Positions 13,436 to 22,012 of a stretch of DNA of 64,000 nucleotides are shown one piece after another. A program made the translations under genes and the position numbers. The stretch covers positions 62,001-126,000 of the forward strand of contig NZ_SMLK01000001.1 in NCBI RefSeq assembly GCF_004681975.1, given 5' to 3'. The DNA comes from Ramlibacter humi. GTDB taxonomy: Bacteria; Pseudomonadota; Gammaproteobacteria; Burkholderiales; Burkholderiaceae_C. The notes below the pieces were generated by a model. That model made no database searches. It was given only the letters and a program-made list of their open reading frames with translations, and was not told the origin of the DNA. Every line of letters starts with the position of its first letter. Position 1 is the first letter of the stretch.

Positions 13436-16400
13436 TCACGCCGCCGCCGTCACGCGGATGCCCCGGAACTGGCCGGGGGCGACCGCCTGCGCGGGGCGCG
13501 GGTAGGTCTCCGGATCGAACCGGTACAGCAGCTCCGCCTCGCGCGCGCGGGCCGTGGCCACGTTGGCCAGCTTCACCGGACCGTAGCCGCGCATCGACAG
13601 CGGCACCTTCGCGATCTCGGTGGCGACGGCCAGGCGGTCGGCCGACAGGACCGGCAGCAGCGACTCCACGCGCTTGCTGAAGTCGGCGATCAGCTGGCGC
13701 TCCAGCCGCCTCTCCTGCGTGTGGCCGAAGAGATCGAACACCGAGCCGCGCAGGCGCCGGCCGTGCGCCAGCACGCGCAGCGCCGGCATCATCCAGCCGC
13801 CCAGGCGCACCTTGCGCGGACGCTCGCCGTGCTTCGGCCGGCTGAGGAAGGGCGGCGCCATGTAGAACTCCAGCGACAGGTCGCCCTCGAACTGCTGGCG
13901 CAGCGAGCGCAGGAACTCGCCGTCGGTGTACAGGCGCGCGACCTCGTACTCGTCCTTGTACGCCATCAGCTTCAGCAGCGACTGCGCCACGGCGCGCGTG
14001 AATGGCAGCGAGGCGTCCAGGCCCAGCGAAGCCTCACGGGTGCGCACGCGCGCGACGAAGTCGGCGAAGCGGCGCGCGTAGGCCGCGTCCTGGTAGCCGG
14101 TGAGGTGGCGCATGCCCAGCGTGACGATGGCGTCCAGGCTGCTGCCCGCGGCGGCGGATTCCGGCGAAGCTTCGCCGCGCAGCAGTTCCGCGACGGCTTG
14201 CGCGTCGGCCGCGGCCAGCCGCCCCAGCGAGAACGCCAGCTGGTTGTTGCGCACGCCCACGCCGTTGAGCTCGATGGCGCGCATCAGCGCCGCCAGGCCC
14301 ACCGGCACCAGGCCGCGCTGCCACGCGTAGCCGAGCGCGAGGATGTTGGAAACGATGGCATCGCCGATGAAGGCTTCGGCCAGCGCCTGCGCATCCAGCG
14401 TTTCCACGCGGTCGGCGCCGGCGGCGAAGCGCAGCTTCTCCAGCAACGCGGGCACCTTCAGCGACGCGTCCGGGTTGCGCAGGCTTTCGGCCACCGGCAC
14501 TTCGTGCGTGTTGGCGAGGATGCGCGTGCGGCCATGGCGCACGGTGGCCAGCGCGTCGGGCGAGGCGCCCACGACGAGGTCGCAGGCGAGCAGCGCGTCG
14601 GCCTGCTGCGTGTCGATGCGCACCTGGTTCAGCCGCGCCGGCACGTCGGCCAGGCGCACGAAGCTGAGCACCGAGCCGCCTTTCTGCGCGAAGCCCATGA
14701 AGTCGAGCACGCTGGCCGACTTGCCTTCCAGGTGCGCGGCCATGGTGATCAGCGCGCCCACGGTCACCACGCCGGTGCCGCCGACGCCGGTGACGAGGAG
14801 GTCGTAGGGGGCGGTCCAGGTGTGCGATGCCGGGATGGGCAATGCCTCCACCCGGCGCTGGAATTCGCCGAGAGCCGTCTCCGCGTCATTCCCGCGCAGG
14901 CGGGAATCCATGGCGCCCGCGTCGACGGCGTCCATCGAAGCCATGGATCCCCGCCTCCGCGGGGATGACGCCAATGCCCCCGCCCTCTTGCGCAGCTGCC
15001 CGCCCGACACGCCGACGAAGCTGGGGCAGAACCCCTTCACGCACGAGTAGTCCTTGTTGCAGCTGCTCTGGTCGATCTTGCGCTTGCGGCCCAGCGGCGT
15101 TTCGGTCGGCAGCACCGCGACGCAGTTGCTCTGCACGCTGCAATCGCCACACCCTTCGCACACGCGGTCGTTGATGAAGACGCGGCGCGCCGGATCGACC
15201 AGCTCGCCTTTCTTGCGGCGCCGGCGCTTTTCCGCGGCGCACGTCTGCTCGTAGATCAGCACGGTGACGCCGGCGATCTCGCGCAGGCGGCGCTGCACGG
15301 CATCCATCTGGTCGCGGTCGTGGAACTCGGTGCCTTCGGGAAAACGCGAGTGGATGGCGTCGTACTTGCGGATGTCGTCGGACACCACCACCACCTGCTT
15401 CACGCCTTCGGCTTCCACCTGCCGCGCGATGCCGTCGACGCTGATGATGCCGTCCACCGGCTGGCCCCCGGTCATCGCCACCGCGTCGTTGAACAGGATC
15501 TTGTAGGTGAGCGTGGCGCGCGCGGCCACGGCCTGGCGGATGGCGAGGTAGCCCGAGTGGTAGTAGGTGCCGTCGCCCAGGTTCTGGAACACGTGCGGCA
15601 CCTTGGTGAACATGGCGTGCGACACCCAGTCCACGCCTTCGCCGCCCATCTGGATCAGGCCTTCGGTGTCGCGGTCCATCCAGCTGGCCATGAAGTGGCA
15701 GCCGATGCCGGCCTGCGCATGCGAGCCCTCGGGCACGCGCGTGCTGGTGTTGTGCGGGCAGCCGGCGCAGAAGTAGGGCAGGCGCTTCACGCTGTCGGCG
15801 TCGTTGGACAGCAGCTCGGGCAGCGTGAAGTCGCGCACCAGGTGGCGCCGGTCCAGGTCGGCGAAATGCTTCACCAGCCAGGTGGCCACGATGCCGATCA
15901 GGCGCGAAGGCCGCAGCTCGCCCAGCGCGGACACCAGCGGCGCGCCCTGCGCATCGGTCTTGCCCACGATCACCGGCCGTTCGGCCGCGTTGTAGAACAT
16001 GGCGCGCAACTGGTCTTCGACGACGGCGCCTTTCTCCTCGATGACCAGCACTTCCTTCAGGCCGCGCGCGAAGTCGCGCATGCGCGTGGGCTCGACCGGC
16101 CAGGTGAGGCCCAGCTTGTAGATGCGCACGCCGTGCTTGGCCAGCGTGTCGGTGGAGATGTCCAGCCGGCGCAGCACCTCCATGAAATCGCCATGCGCCT
16201 TGCCCGCGGTGACGATGCCCACGGTGGCGTGGTCGCTGCTGACCACGTGGCGGTCGATGCTGTTGATGCGGGCGAACGCGCGCACCGCTTCCAGCTTGGC
16301 GTGCAGGCGCTGCTCGATCACCAGCGAAGGCAGGTCTGGCCAGCGGTAGTGCAGGCCGCCGGCGGGCGGCGTGTAGCCGGTGAGCGTGCGCACGGTGTCC

Positions 16401-17095
16401 GCGTCCTGCCACGCGGCCACGCGCGCGTTCACCAGGTCCAGGTCGACGGTGGATGCGCTTTCCACCACTTCCGACAGCGCGGTGAAGCCCACCCAGTTGC
16501 CCGAGAAGCGCGACAGCTGCCAGCCGTACAGGCCGAACTCCAGGTACTCGGCCACGGTGGCCGGCGAGACGATGGGCGCGTGCCAGGAAATGAACGCGTG
16601 GTCGCTCTGGTGCGGCATGGACGACGACACGCAGCCGTGGTCGTCGCCCGCCACCATCAGCACGCCGCCGTGCGGCGACGCGCCGTACGCGTTGCCGTGC
16701 TTCAGCGCGTCGCCGGCGCGGTCCACGCCCGGGCCCTTGCCGTACCACATGGCGAACACGCCGTCGCAGGTGCGCTCGGGGTCGGCTTCCACGCGCTGCG
16801 TGCCCAGCACCGCGGTGGCGCCCAGCTCCTCGTTGATGGCGGGCAGGAAGCGCAAGCCGGCCTCGTCGAACTTCTTGCCGGCCTTCCACACCGCCTGATC
16901 GACCATGCCGAGCGGCGAGCCGCGGTAGCCGCTGATGAAGCCCTGCGTGTTCAGCCCCGCGGCGGCGTCGCGCTGGCGTTGCATCAGCATCAGGCGGACC
17001 AGCGCCTGCGTGCCGGTGAGAAAGATCGCGCCGCTGCGCGCCCACAGGGAATCGCTGAGCTGGTAGTCGGGGCGGGCGAGGGTGCTGGTGTCCAT
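13436..17095 (-). CDS. fused indolepyruvate-type 2-ketoacid:ferredoxin oxidoreductase
   Basis: 1219 residues, a fusion of IorA and IorB-type subunits. The N-terminal pyruvate-oxidoreductase/TPP part spans about 1-640 (GSHAQAGIGCHFMASW near the TPP site). A ferredoxin-like segment follows (CEGCGDCSVQSNC, then CNKDYSCVKGFCPS), and the gamma domain from about 750 begins with YDLLVTGVGGTGVVTVGAL. It oxidatively decarboxylates aryl-pyruvates to aryl-acetyl-CoA and reduces ferredoxin. ATG 17095 follows GGAGACAAGCC. Residues ~710-737 are translated from an inserted REPIN, in the linker between ferredoxin and gamma domains. A divergent Lrp regulator and the nearby paa operon suggest a role in phenylalanine/phenylacetate metabolism. 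Confidence 0.9.
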   Translation of the reverse strand: MDTSTLARPDYQLSDSLWARSGAIFLTGTQALVRLMLMQRQRDAAAGLNTQGFISGYRGSPLGMVDQAVWKAGKKFDEAGLRFLPAINEELGATAVLGTQRVEADPERTCDGVFAMWYGKGPGVDRAGDALKHGNAYGASPHGGVLMVAGDDHGCVSSSMPHQSDHAFISWHAPIVSPATVAEYLEFGLYGWQLSRFSGNWVGFTALSEVVESASTVDLDLVNARVAAWQDADTVRTLTGYTPPAGGLHYRWPDLPSLVIEQRLHAKLEAVRAFARINSIDRHVVSSDHATVGIVTAGKAHGDFMEVLRRLDISTDTLAKHGVRIYKLGLTWPVEPTRMRDFARGLKEVLVIEEKGAVVEDQLRAMFYNAAERPVIVGKTDAQGAPLVSALGELRPSRLIGIVATWLVKHFADLDRRHLVRDFTLPELLSNDADSVKRLPYFCAGCPHNTSTRVPEGSHAQAGIGCHFMASWMDRDTEGLIQMGGEGVDWVSHAMFTKVPHVFQNLGDGTYYHSGYLAIRQAVAARATLTYKILFNDAVAMTGGQPVDGIISVDGIARQVEAEGVKQVVVVSDDIRKYDAIHSRFPEGTEFHDRDQMDAVQRRLREIAGVTVLIYEQTCAAEKRRRRKKGELVDPARRVFINDRVCEGCGDCSVQSNCVAVLPTETPLGRKRKIDQSSCNKDYSCVKGFCPSFVGVSGGQLRKRAGALASSPRRRGSMASMDAVDAGAMDSRLRGNDAETALGEFQRRVEALPIPASHTWTAPYDLLVTGVGGTGVVTVGALITMAAHLEGKSASVLDFMGFAQKGGSVLSFVRLADVPARLNQVRIDTQQADALLACDLVVGASPDALATVRHGRTRILANTHEVPVAESLRNPDASLKVPALLEKLRFAAGADRVETLDAQALAEAFIGDAIVSNILALGYAWQRGLVPVGLAALMRAIELNGVGVRNNQLAFSLGRLAAADAQAVAELLRGEASPESAAAGSSLDAIVTLGMRHLTGYQDAAYARRFADFVARVRTREASLGLDASLPFTRAVAQSLLKLMAYKDEYEVARLYTDGEFLRSLRQQFEGDLSLEFYMAPPFLSRPKHGERPRKVRLGGWMMPALRVLAHGRRLRGSVFDLFGHTQERRLERQLIADFSKRVESLLPVLSADRLAVATEIAKVPLSMRGYGPVKLANVATARAREAELLYRFDPETYPRPAQAVAPGQFRGIRVTAAA
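14884..14968 (+). repeat. REPIN inside the oxidoreductase coding sequence
   Basis: Two REP units face each other: GTCATTCCCGCGCAGGCGGG at the left end and the near-complement CCGCCTCCGCGGGGATGAC at the right end, forming a ~29-bp imperfect inverted repeat around a ~27-bp spacer. The whole element is translated in frame in the minus-strand gene, giving SPRRRGSMASMDAV and MDSRLRGND. Confidence 0.85.
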
Positions 17096-17114
17096 GGCTT
17101 GTCTCCGGGGCCTT

Positions 17115-17208
17115 GTCATGCCGGGCTGAACCCGGCATCCACCTCCTGCACGCCGTCCACGCGCGATCGACTTCCCGGAGATGGATGGCGGGTCAAGCCC
17201 GCCATGAC
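17115..17208 (+). repeat. REPIN between the oxidoreductase and the Lrp gene
   Basis: GTCATGCCGGGCTGAACCCG at the left end and GGCGGGTCAAGCCCGCCATG near the right end are inverted copies of the REP unit. It lies 20 bp upstream of the oxidoreductase start, in the divergent promoter region, and could affect the leader of that gene. Confidence 0.78.
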
Positions 17209-17314
17209 GGCGATGGGAAGAGGTTAGCTGTGCTCGCGAGGAAATTGTTCCTTTCATTCCTGTATTCAAGGCTATGGAAGAGAATGGTGTTCTCCAAATC
17301 GACGGACGAAAAGA

Positions 17315-17815
17315 ATGGAAGAACTCGACCGCCACGACGTGCTGCTGCTTGCCGAACTGCAGCGCGACAGCCGCCAGACCGTGCAGCAGCTCGCCGCGGC
17401 CACGGGCCTGTCGAGCACGCCGTGCTGGAAGCGCGTGAAGGAAATGGAGTCGTCCGGCGTGATCCGCGGCTACACCGCCCTGGTGGACCGCGAGCGCGTC
17501 GGCCTCACCCTCTGCGTGCTGGCCGAGGTGAACCTCACGCGCCACCACGAAGACGACGTGCGCAAGTTCGAGCAGGCCGTCGCCGCTGAGCCGCGCATCG
17601 TCAGCTGTTACGCCACGACCGGGCAGGCCGACTACCTCATCAAGGTGCTGGTGCCCGACATCAAGCGCTACGAGAGCTTCCTGCACGACACCATGTTCAA
17701 GCTGCCCGGCGTGACACACGTGCGGTCGAGCGTGGTGCTGAAGGAGGTGAAGTCGGAGACGCGGCTGCCGCTGGACGTGCCGGGGAAGGCTCCTGCGCGG
17801 CGGGCTCGCCGCTGA
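17315..17815 (+). CDS. Lrp/AsnC-family transcriptional regulator
   Basis: 166 residues, normal for the family. N-terminal winged helix-turn-helix (LDRHDVLLLAELQRDSRQTV, then LSSTPCWKRVKEMESSGVIR) and a C-terminal RAM ligand domain (SCYATTGQADYLIKVLV, then VTHVRSSVVLKEVK). It is divergent from the ketoacid:ferredoxin oxidoreductase with 219 bp between the two starts, so control of that gene in response to an amino or keto acid is a natural inference. ATG 17315 is the start that aligns with family members. A CGCAGAG hairpin element begins 3 bp after its stop. Confidence 0.9.
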   Translation: MEELDRHDVLLLAELQRDSRQTVQQLAAATGLSSTPCWKRVKEMESSGVIRGYTALVDRERVGLTLCVLAEVNLTRHHEDDVRKFEQAVAAEPRIVSCYATTGQADYLIKVLVPDIKRYESFLHDTMFKLPGVTHVRSSVVLKEVKSETRLPLDVPGKAPARRARR

Positions 17816-17817
17816 AA

Positions 17818-17937
17818 GCGGACACCCTTACGCAGAGTTCGCAGAGGAATCGCAGAGTCCGCAGGGAAGAAAAAAAGCTGAAGGTTTCCTCCGCGATCTC
17901 TGCGTACCCTCTGCGAACTCTGCGTAAGGGTGTCCGC
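17818..17937 (+). repeat. long-hairpin CGCAGAG element, copy A
   Basis: 120 bp starting GCGGACACCCTTACGCAGAG and ending with the complement CTCTGCGTAAGGGTGTCCGC. CGCAGAG recurs about every 9-11 bp in the left arm and CTCTGCG in the right arm. It begins 3 bp after the lrp stop. No T-run follows, so it is not a standard terminator. Confidence 0.85.
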
Positions 17938-17948
17938 GTTCGCGCCGC

Positions 17949-17993
17949 TTGCACCCCGCACCGACTTCCCCTATTATCGACCGACCGGTCGGT
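17949..17993 (+). promoter_or_regulatory. paa operon promoter with palindromic PaaR operator
   Basis: TTGCAC (17949-17954), 17-bp spacer, TATTAT (17972-17977). A perfect 14-bp palindrome ACCGACCGGTCGGT (17980-17993) begins just downstream of the -10 box and would cover the start site. ACCGAC/GTCGGT palindromes are typical operators of TetR-type phenylacetate regulators, and a TetR gene lies in the operon. Repression relieved by phenylacetyl-CoA is inferred from the family. Confidence 0.78.
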
Positions 17994-18023
17994 TAATTCC
18001 GTCCGCAGCACACAGGAGACCGC

Positions 18024-19037
18024 ATGTACACGCAGGCGATGGACACCATGGGCAAGGACGAGGGCGCGCGCAAGCCGGTGCGCTCGGCCGACGAGATGCA
18101 GCTGGAAGAGCGGTTCGAGGCGCGCATCGCGGCCGGCGAGTTCATCGAAGGCAAGGACTGGATGCCGGACCACTACCGCAAGACGCTGGTGCGGCAGATC
18201 AGCCAGCACGCGCATTCGGAGATCGTGGGCATGCTGCCCGAAGGCAACTGGATCTCGCGCGCGCCGACGCTCAAGCGCAAGGCCATCCTGCTGGCGAAGG
18301 TGCAGGATGAAGGCGGCCACGGCCTGTACCTGTATTCCGCTGCCGAGACGCTGGGCACCAGCCGCGACCAGATGCTCGACGCGCTGCACGCGGGCAAGGC
18401 CAAGTACAGCTCCATCTTCAACTACCCCACGCTCACCTGGGCCGACGTGGGCGTCATCGGCTGGCTGGTGGACGGCGCGGCCATCATGAACCAGGTGCCG
18501 ATCTGCCGCTGCTCGTACGGGCCGTACGCGCGCGCCATGATCCGCATCTGCCGCGAAGAAAGCTTCCACCAGCGCCAGGGCTTCGAGTCGCTGCTGACGA
18601 TGATGCAAAAGGGCACCGATGCGCAGAAGGCGATGGTGCAGGACGCCGTCAACCGCTGGTGGTGGCCGTCGATCATGATGTTCGGCCCGCCCGACGACCA
18701 GTCGCCCAACACCGCGCAGTCCATGCGCTGGGGCATCAAGCGCGTGAGCAACGACGAATTGCGCCAGCGCTTCATCGACGCCACCTGCGAGCAGGCCAAG
18801 GTGCTGGGCGTGACGCTGCCCGACCCCGAACTGAAGTGGAACGCCGAGCGCGAGCACTACGACTTCGGCCCCATCGACTGGGACCACTTCTGGGCCGTCG
18901 TGCAGGGCCACGGCCCCTGCAACAAGGAACGCCTGGCCGCCCGCGTGAAGGCGTGGGACGACGGTGCGTGGGTGCGCGAAGCCGCGCTGGCTTACGCCGC
19001 CAGGCAGCAGGCCTCGCCTGCGCAGATGGCCGCATGA
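18024..19037 (+). CDS. paaA: 1,2-phenylacetyl-CoA epoxidase, catalytic subunit A
   Basis: 337 residues, the usual length for PaaA. The ferritin-like fold carries diiron ligands in [16 protein letters not shown] (Glu and His) and [17 protein letters not shown] (Glu-Glu and His). With PaaC it forms the oxygenase that epoxidises the aromatic ring of phenylacetyl-CoA using O2 and electrons from PaaE. ATG 18024 follows CAGGAGACCGC. It is the first gene of the operon behind the operator-bearing promoter. The stop is followed by hairpin element B. Confidence 0.95.
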   Translation: MYTQAMDTMGKDEGARKPVRSADEMQLEERFEARIAAGEFIEGKDWMPDHYRKTLVRQISQHAHSEIVGMLPEGNWISRAPTLKRKAILLAKVQDEGGHGLYLYSAAETLGTSRDQMLDALHAGKAKYSSIFNYPTLTWADVGVIGWLVDGAAIMNQVPICRCSYGPYARAMIRICREESFHQRQGFESLLTMMQKGTDAQKAMVQDAVNRWWWPSIMMFGPPDDQSPNTAQSMRWGIKRVSNDELRQRFIDATCEQAKVLGVTLPDPELKWNAEREHYDFGPIDWDHFWAVVQGHGPCNKERLAARVKAWDDGAWVREAALAYAARQQASPAQMAA

Positions 19038-19169
19038 ATACGGGGTCCGCAGCGCAGAGGACGCAGAAATTCGCAGAGGACGCAGAGCAGGCAAAAGGAA
19101 AAGTCTTTATGGTTTTCCTCTGCGATCTCTGCGCTTGCTCCGCGTCCTCTGCGCTGCGGACCCCGCATT
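19038..19169 (+). repeat. long-hairpin CGCAGAG element, copy B (paaA-paaB)
   Basis: 132 bp directly after the paaA stop. The outer ~25 bp of the arms are near-perfect complements (CGGGGTCCGCAGCGCAGAGG against CCTCTGCGCTGCGGACCCCG); inner parts pair imperfectly. It lies inside the operon and could mark an mRNA processing or attenuation point. Confidence 0.87.
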
Positions 19170-19186
19170 GAATTCCGGAGACTGAC

Positions 19187-19480
19187 ATGAGCGAAGAGAA
19201 GCAAGAGTGGCCCCTGTGGGAAGTGTTCGTCCGCAGCAAGTCGGGCCTGGACCACAAGCACTGCGGCAGCCTGCACGCGGCCGACGCGAAGATGGCGATC
19301 CAGCTGGCGCGCGACGTGTACACGCGCCGCCAGGAAGGCACCAGCGTGTGGGTGGTGCGGTCCGACCAGATCGTGGCCAGCGACCCCGGCGAGAAGGACA
19401 TGTACTTCGACCCGATGGAAGACAAGGTGTACCGCCACCCGACCTTCTACAAGCTGCCCGACTCGGTCGACCACATGTGA
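19187..19480 (+). CDS. paaB: 1,2-phenylacetyl-CoA epoxidase, subunit B
   Basis: 97 residues, matching PaaB in full: WPLWEVFVRSKSGLDHKHCG, HAADAKMAIQLARDVYTRR and SVWVVRSDQIVASDP. PaaB is a small structural subunit that bridges or stabilises the PaaAC oxygenase assembly. ATG 19187 follows CCGGAGACTGAC. Seven bases separate its stop from paaC, so those two are tightly linked, while the gap from paaA is filled by the hairpin repeat. Confidence 0.95.
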   Translation: MSEEKQEWPLWEVFVRSKSGLDHKHCGSLHAADAKMAIQLARDVYTRRQEGTSVWVVRSDQIVASDPGEKDMYFDPMEDKVYRHPTFYKLPDSVDHM

Positions 19481-19487
19481 GGCCCGC

Positions 19488-20264
19488 ATGAGTGCCGCAT
19501 CGATCCAACTGAAGAACGATCCCGCCGTGCAGTACCTGCTGCGCATCGGCGACACCGCATTGGTGCTCGGCCAGCGGCTGGCCGAATGGACCGGCCACGC
19601 CCCGCAGCTGGAAGAAGACATCGCCCTGGCCAACATGGCGCTGGACCTGGTGGGCCAGGCGCGCGCGGTGCTCACGCGCGCGGGCCAGCTGGACGGCCAT
19701 GGCTACGACGAGGACCAGCTGGCTTTCCTTCGCGAGGAGCGCGACTTCCGCAACGTGACGCTGGTGGAACTGCCGCGCGGCGACTTCGCGTTCACCGTGC
19801 TGCGCAACGCGATGATGGCTTCGTTCTTCCGCCTGCTGTGGGACAGCCTGAAGCATTCCAGCGACGAGGAACTGGCCGCCATCGCCGGCAAGGCGGTGAA
19901 GGAGGCGCGCTACCACCAGCAGCACGCGTTCGACTGGGTGGTGCGCCTGGGGCAGGGCACCGACGAATCGCTGCGCCGCCTGCGCACCGCGCTGGACCAG
20001 CTGTGGCCGTACACCGCCGAGCTGTTCTCGGAAGACGAGGTCGACGAGCAGGCCGGCGCCTCGGGCCTGGGCCCGCGCTGGGCCGACCTGTCGGACCCCT
20101 GGGACGCGCAGATGGCGGAGCTTCTCGGCGAGGCCGGGCTCGAGATCCCCAAGGGCACGCCCTTCGTCTCCGCCGGCAAGCGCGGCGTGCACAGCGAGCA
20201 CATGGGCTTCCTGCTGGCCGAGATGCAGTACTTGCAGCGCGCCTACCCGGGCGGCGTGTGGTGA
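19488..20264 (+). CDS. paaC: 1,2-phenylacetyl-CoA epoxidase, subunit C
   Basis: 258 residues. Ferritin-like helices with YLLRIGDTALVLGQRLAEW, EEDIALANMALDLVGQAR and VKEARYHQQHAFDWVVRLG are diagnostic of PaaC, the structural partner of PaaA, which lacks a functional diiron centre in characterised members. ATG 19488 is seven bases after paaB. The stop overlaps a GTG that is in frame with paaD (GTGA), suggesting translational coupling. Confidence 0.95.
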   Translation: MSAASIQLKNDPAVQYLLRIGDTALVLGQRLAEWTGHAPQLEEDIALANMALDLVGQARAVLTRAGQLDGHGYDEDQLAFLREERDFRNVTLVELPRGDFAFTVLRNAMMASFFRLLWDSLKHSSDEELAAIAGKAVKEARYHQQHAFDWVVRLGQGTDESLRRLRTALDQLWPYTAELFSEDEVDEQAGASGLGPRWADLSDPWDAQMAELLGEAGLEIPKGTPFVSAGKRGVHSEHMGFLLAEMQYLQRAYPGGVW

Positions 20265-20269
20265 CTCCC

Positions 20270-20770
20270 ATGGCGGCCGACCGCGTGCAGCGGGCCTGGG
20301 ACGTGCTGGGCGAGGTGCTGGACCCCGAGGTGCCGGCGCTGTCGGTGCGCGACCTGGGCATCGTGCGCGACGTCATCGACCACGGCGAAGAGCTGGAGGT
20401 GGTGCTCACGCCGACGTACTCGGGTTGCCCTGCGACCGAGGTGATCGAGCAGAGCGTGCTCGGCGCCTTGCAGGCCGAGGGGCTCGGCCCGGCGCGCGCG
20501 ACCTTGCGCCGCGCGCCCGCGTGGACCACCGACTGGATCACCGACGAAGGCAAGCGCAAGCTGCTCGACTACGGCATCGCACCGCCGGGGCCCGTGCTAC
20601 CCGAGGGGGTCTCGCCCATCCGCATCGTCCGCCGCGAACCTGCGATCGCCTGCCCGCGCTGTGGCAGCACCCACACCGAGCGGCTGTCGGCTTTCGGCTC
20701 GACCGCCTGCAAAGCGATGTACCGCTGCGTGTCCTGTCGGGAACCGTTCGAACATTTCAAGCCGATATGA
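20270..20770 (+). CDS. paaD: phenylacetyl-CoA epoxidase assembly protein PaaD
   Basis: 166 residues from ATG 20270. GTG 20261, which overlaps the paaC stop, would add three residues and is an equally possible start. The N-terminal MIP18/DUF59 domain (VLDPEVPALSVRDLGIVRDV, then YSGCPATEVIEQ) is typical of Fe-S or metal assembly factors. The C-terminal zinc ribbon reads CPRCGS, STACKAMYRCVSCREPF. PaaD is needed for activity of the epoxidase but is not part of the core complex. Hairpin element C starts at the last base of the stop codon. Confidence 0.93.
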   Translation: MAADRVQRAWDVLGEVLDPEVPALSVRDLGIVRDVIDHGEELEVVLTPTYSGCPATEVIEQSVLGALQAEGLGPARATLRRAPAWTTDWITDEGKRKLLDYGIAPPGPVLPEGVSPIRIVRREPAIACPRCGSTHTERLSAFGSTACKAMYRCVSCREPFEHFKPI

Positions 20771-20903
20771 ATACGGGGTCCGCAACGCAGAGAACGCGGA
20801 AATTCGCAGAGGACGCAGAGAAGGCAAGGAGAAAAGCCTTTCTGGCTTTTTCTCTGCGATCTCTGCGCTCGCTCTGCGTCCTCTGCGTTGCGGACCCCGC
20901 ATT
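20770..20903 (+). repeat. long-hairpin CGCAGAG element, copy C (paaD-paaE)
   Basis: 134 bp between paaD and paaE, of the same GGGGTCCGC subclass as copy B. Arms CGGGGTCCGCAACGCAGAG and CTCTGCGTTGCGGACCCCG are exact complements. It leaves only 14 bp before the paaE start. Confidence 0.87.
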
Positions 20904-20917
20904 CAAGGGCCTTCAAC

Positions 20918-22006
20918 ATGAATAACCCTCTCTTCCACCCGCTGAAAGTCAAGGCCATCACCCCCGACACGCAGGAAGCGGTGATCGTTTCGTTCGAGGT
21001 GCCGCCGGACCTGCAGCCGGTGTTCGGCTTCACGCAGGGCCAGTACCTCACGCTGCGCAAGGACATCGACGGCCAGGACCTGCGGCGGTCGTATTCCATC
21101 TGCGCAGGTGTGGACGACGGCGAGCTGCGCGTGGGCGTGCGCAAGGTGCGCGGCGGCGTGTTCTCCAACTGGATCAACGAATCGCTGAAACCCGGCGACA
21201 CGCTCAGCGTGATGGCGCCGCAAGGCCGCTTCTTCGTGCCCATCGACCCGCAGGCGGAGCACCAGTACCTGGGCATCGCGGGCGGCAGCGGCATCACGCC
21301 CATCCTGTCGATCATGAAGACCGTGCTGGCGCGCGAGCCGCACAGCCGCTTCACCCTGATCTACGGCAACCGCAGCCTCAGGTCCACGATGTTCAAGGAA
21401 GAGATCGAGGACCTGAAGGATCGCTACATGACGCGGTTCGTGCTGCACCACGTGTTCTCCGACGAGCACACCGACGCGCCGCTGAACATGGGGGTGATGA
21501 ACCGCGACAAACTCGGCGAGTTCCTGCGCACCGTGGTCCCGGCCGGGCGCATCGACCACGCTTTCGTCTGCGGGCCGTTCCAGATGAACGACGAGGCCGA
21601 GGCCGCGCTGCTGGGCGCGGGCGTGCCGGAAGACCGCGTGCACATCGAGCGCTTCGGCGTGCCCGCGCCGGCCGCGGGCGCCGTGGGGGCGGTGATGCAC
21701 GAAGCCAAGCCGGGCGACGCCGAGCAGGCCAAGGTGGTCATCGTGCGCGACGGCCTGCAGCGCGAGATCACGTTCACGCGCGACCAGCCCAGCATCCTGG
21801 ACTGCGCTTCGGCGGCCGGCCTGGAAGTGCCTTTCTCCTGCACCTCCGGCGTGTGCGGCACCTGCCGCGCCAAGCTGGTGGAAGGCGAGGTGCGCATGGA
21901 GCGCAACTTCGCCCTCGACAAGAAGGAAGTGGCGGCCGGCTTCATCCTGACTTGCCAGGCGCACCCGGTGAGCGAGCGGGTGGTCCTGTCCTTCGACGAG
22001 CGCTGA
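20918..22006 (+). CDS. paaE: phenylacetyl-CoA epoxidase reductase subunit
   Basis: 362 residues. Domains in order: FAD-binding (about 5-105, with DLRRSYSICAG), NAD(P)-binding (about 110-235, with GGSGITPILSIMKT and CGPFQMNDEAE) and a C-terminal plant-type 2Fe-2S ferredoxin (about 275-360) with CTSGVCGTC and a distal Cys in LTCQAHP. It passes electrons from NADPH to the PaaAC diiron centre. ATG 20918 is chosen because an earlier in-frame ATG (20888) lies within the hairpin repeat. Seven bases separate it from the regulator gene. Confidence 0.95.
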   Translation: MNNPLFHPLKVKAITPDTQEAVIVSFEVPPDLQPVFGFTQGQYLTLRKDIDGQDLRRSYSICAGVDDGELRVGVRKVRGGVFSNWINESLKPGDTLSVMAPQGRFFVPIDPQAEHQYLGIAGGSGITPILSIMKTVLAREPHSRFTLIYGNRSLRSTMFKEEIEDLKDRYMTRFVLHHVFSDEHTDAPLNMGVMNRDKLGEFLRTVVPAGRIDHAFVCGPFQMNDEAEAALLGAGVPEDRVHIERFGVPAPAAGAVGAVMHEAKPGDAEQAKVVIVRDGLQREITFTRDQPSILDCASAAGLEVPFSCTSGVCGTCRAKLVEGEVRMERNFALDKKEVAAGFILTCQAHPVSERVVLSFDER

Positions 22007-22012
22007 GCCGCC

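Noticed and set aside
17096-17719. N-terminal extension of the oxidoreductase frame toward 17719
   Set aside because: It would cover a REPIN and the antisense of the Lrp gene; ATG 17095 has a good ribosome site and matches the family start.
17818-17937. Hairpin elements as ordinary rho-independent terminators
   Set aside because: Arms are far too long and no run of T follows; two copies lie inside an operon whose later genes must be transcribed.
18992-19425. Open frames across hairpin copies B and C that read like LCALCAFSS and similar
   Set aside because: They are translations of the repeat itself, a known source of false hypothetical genes.
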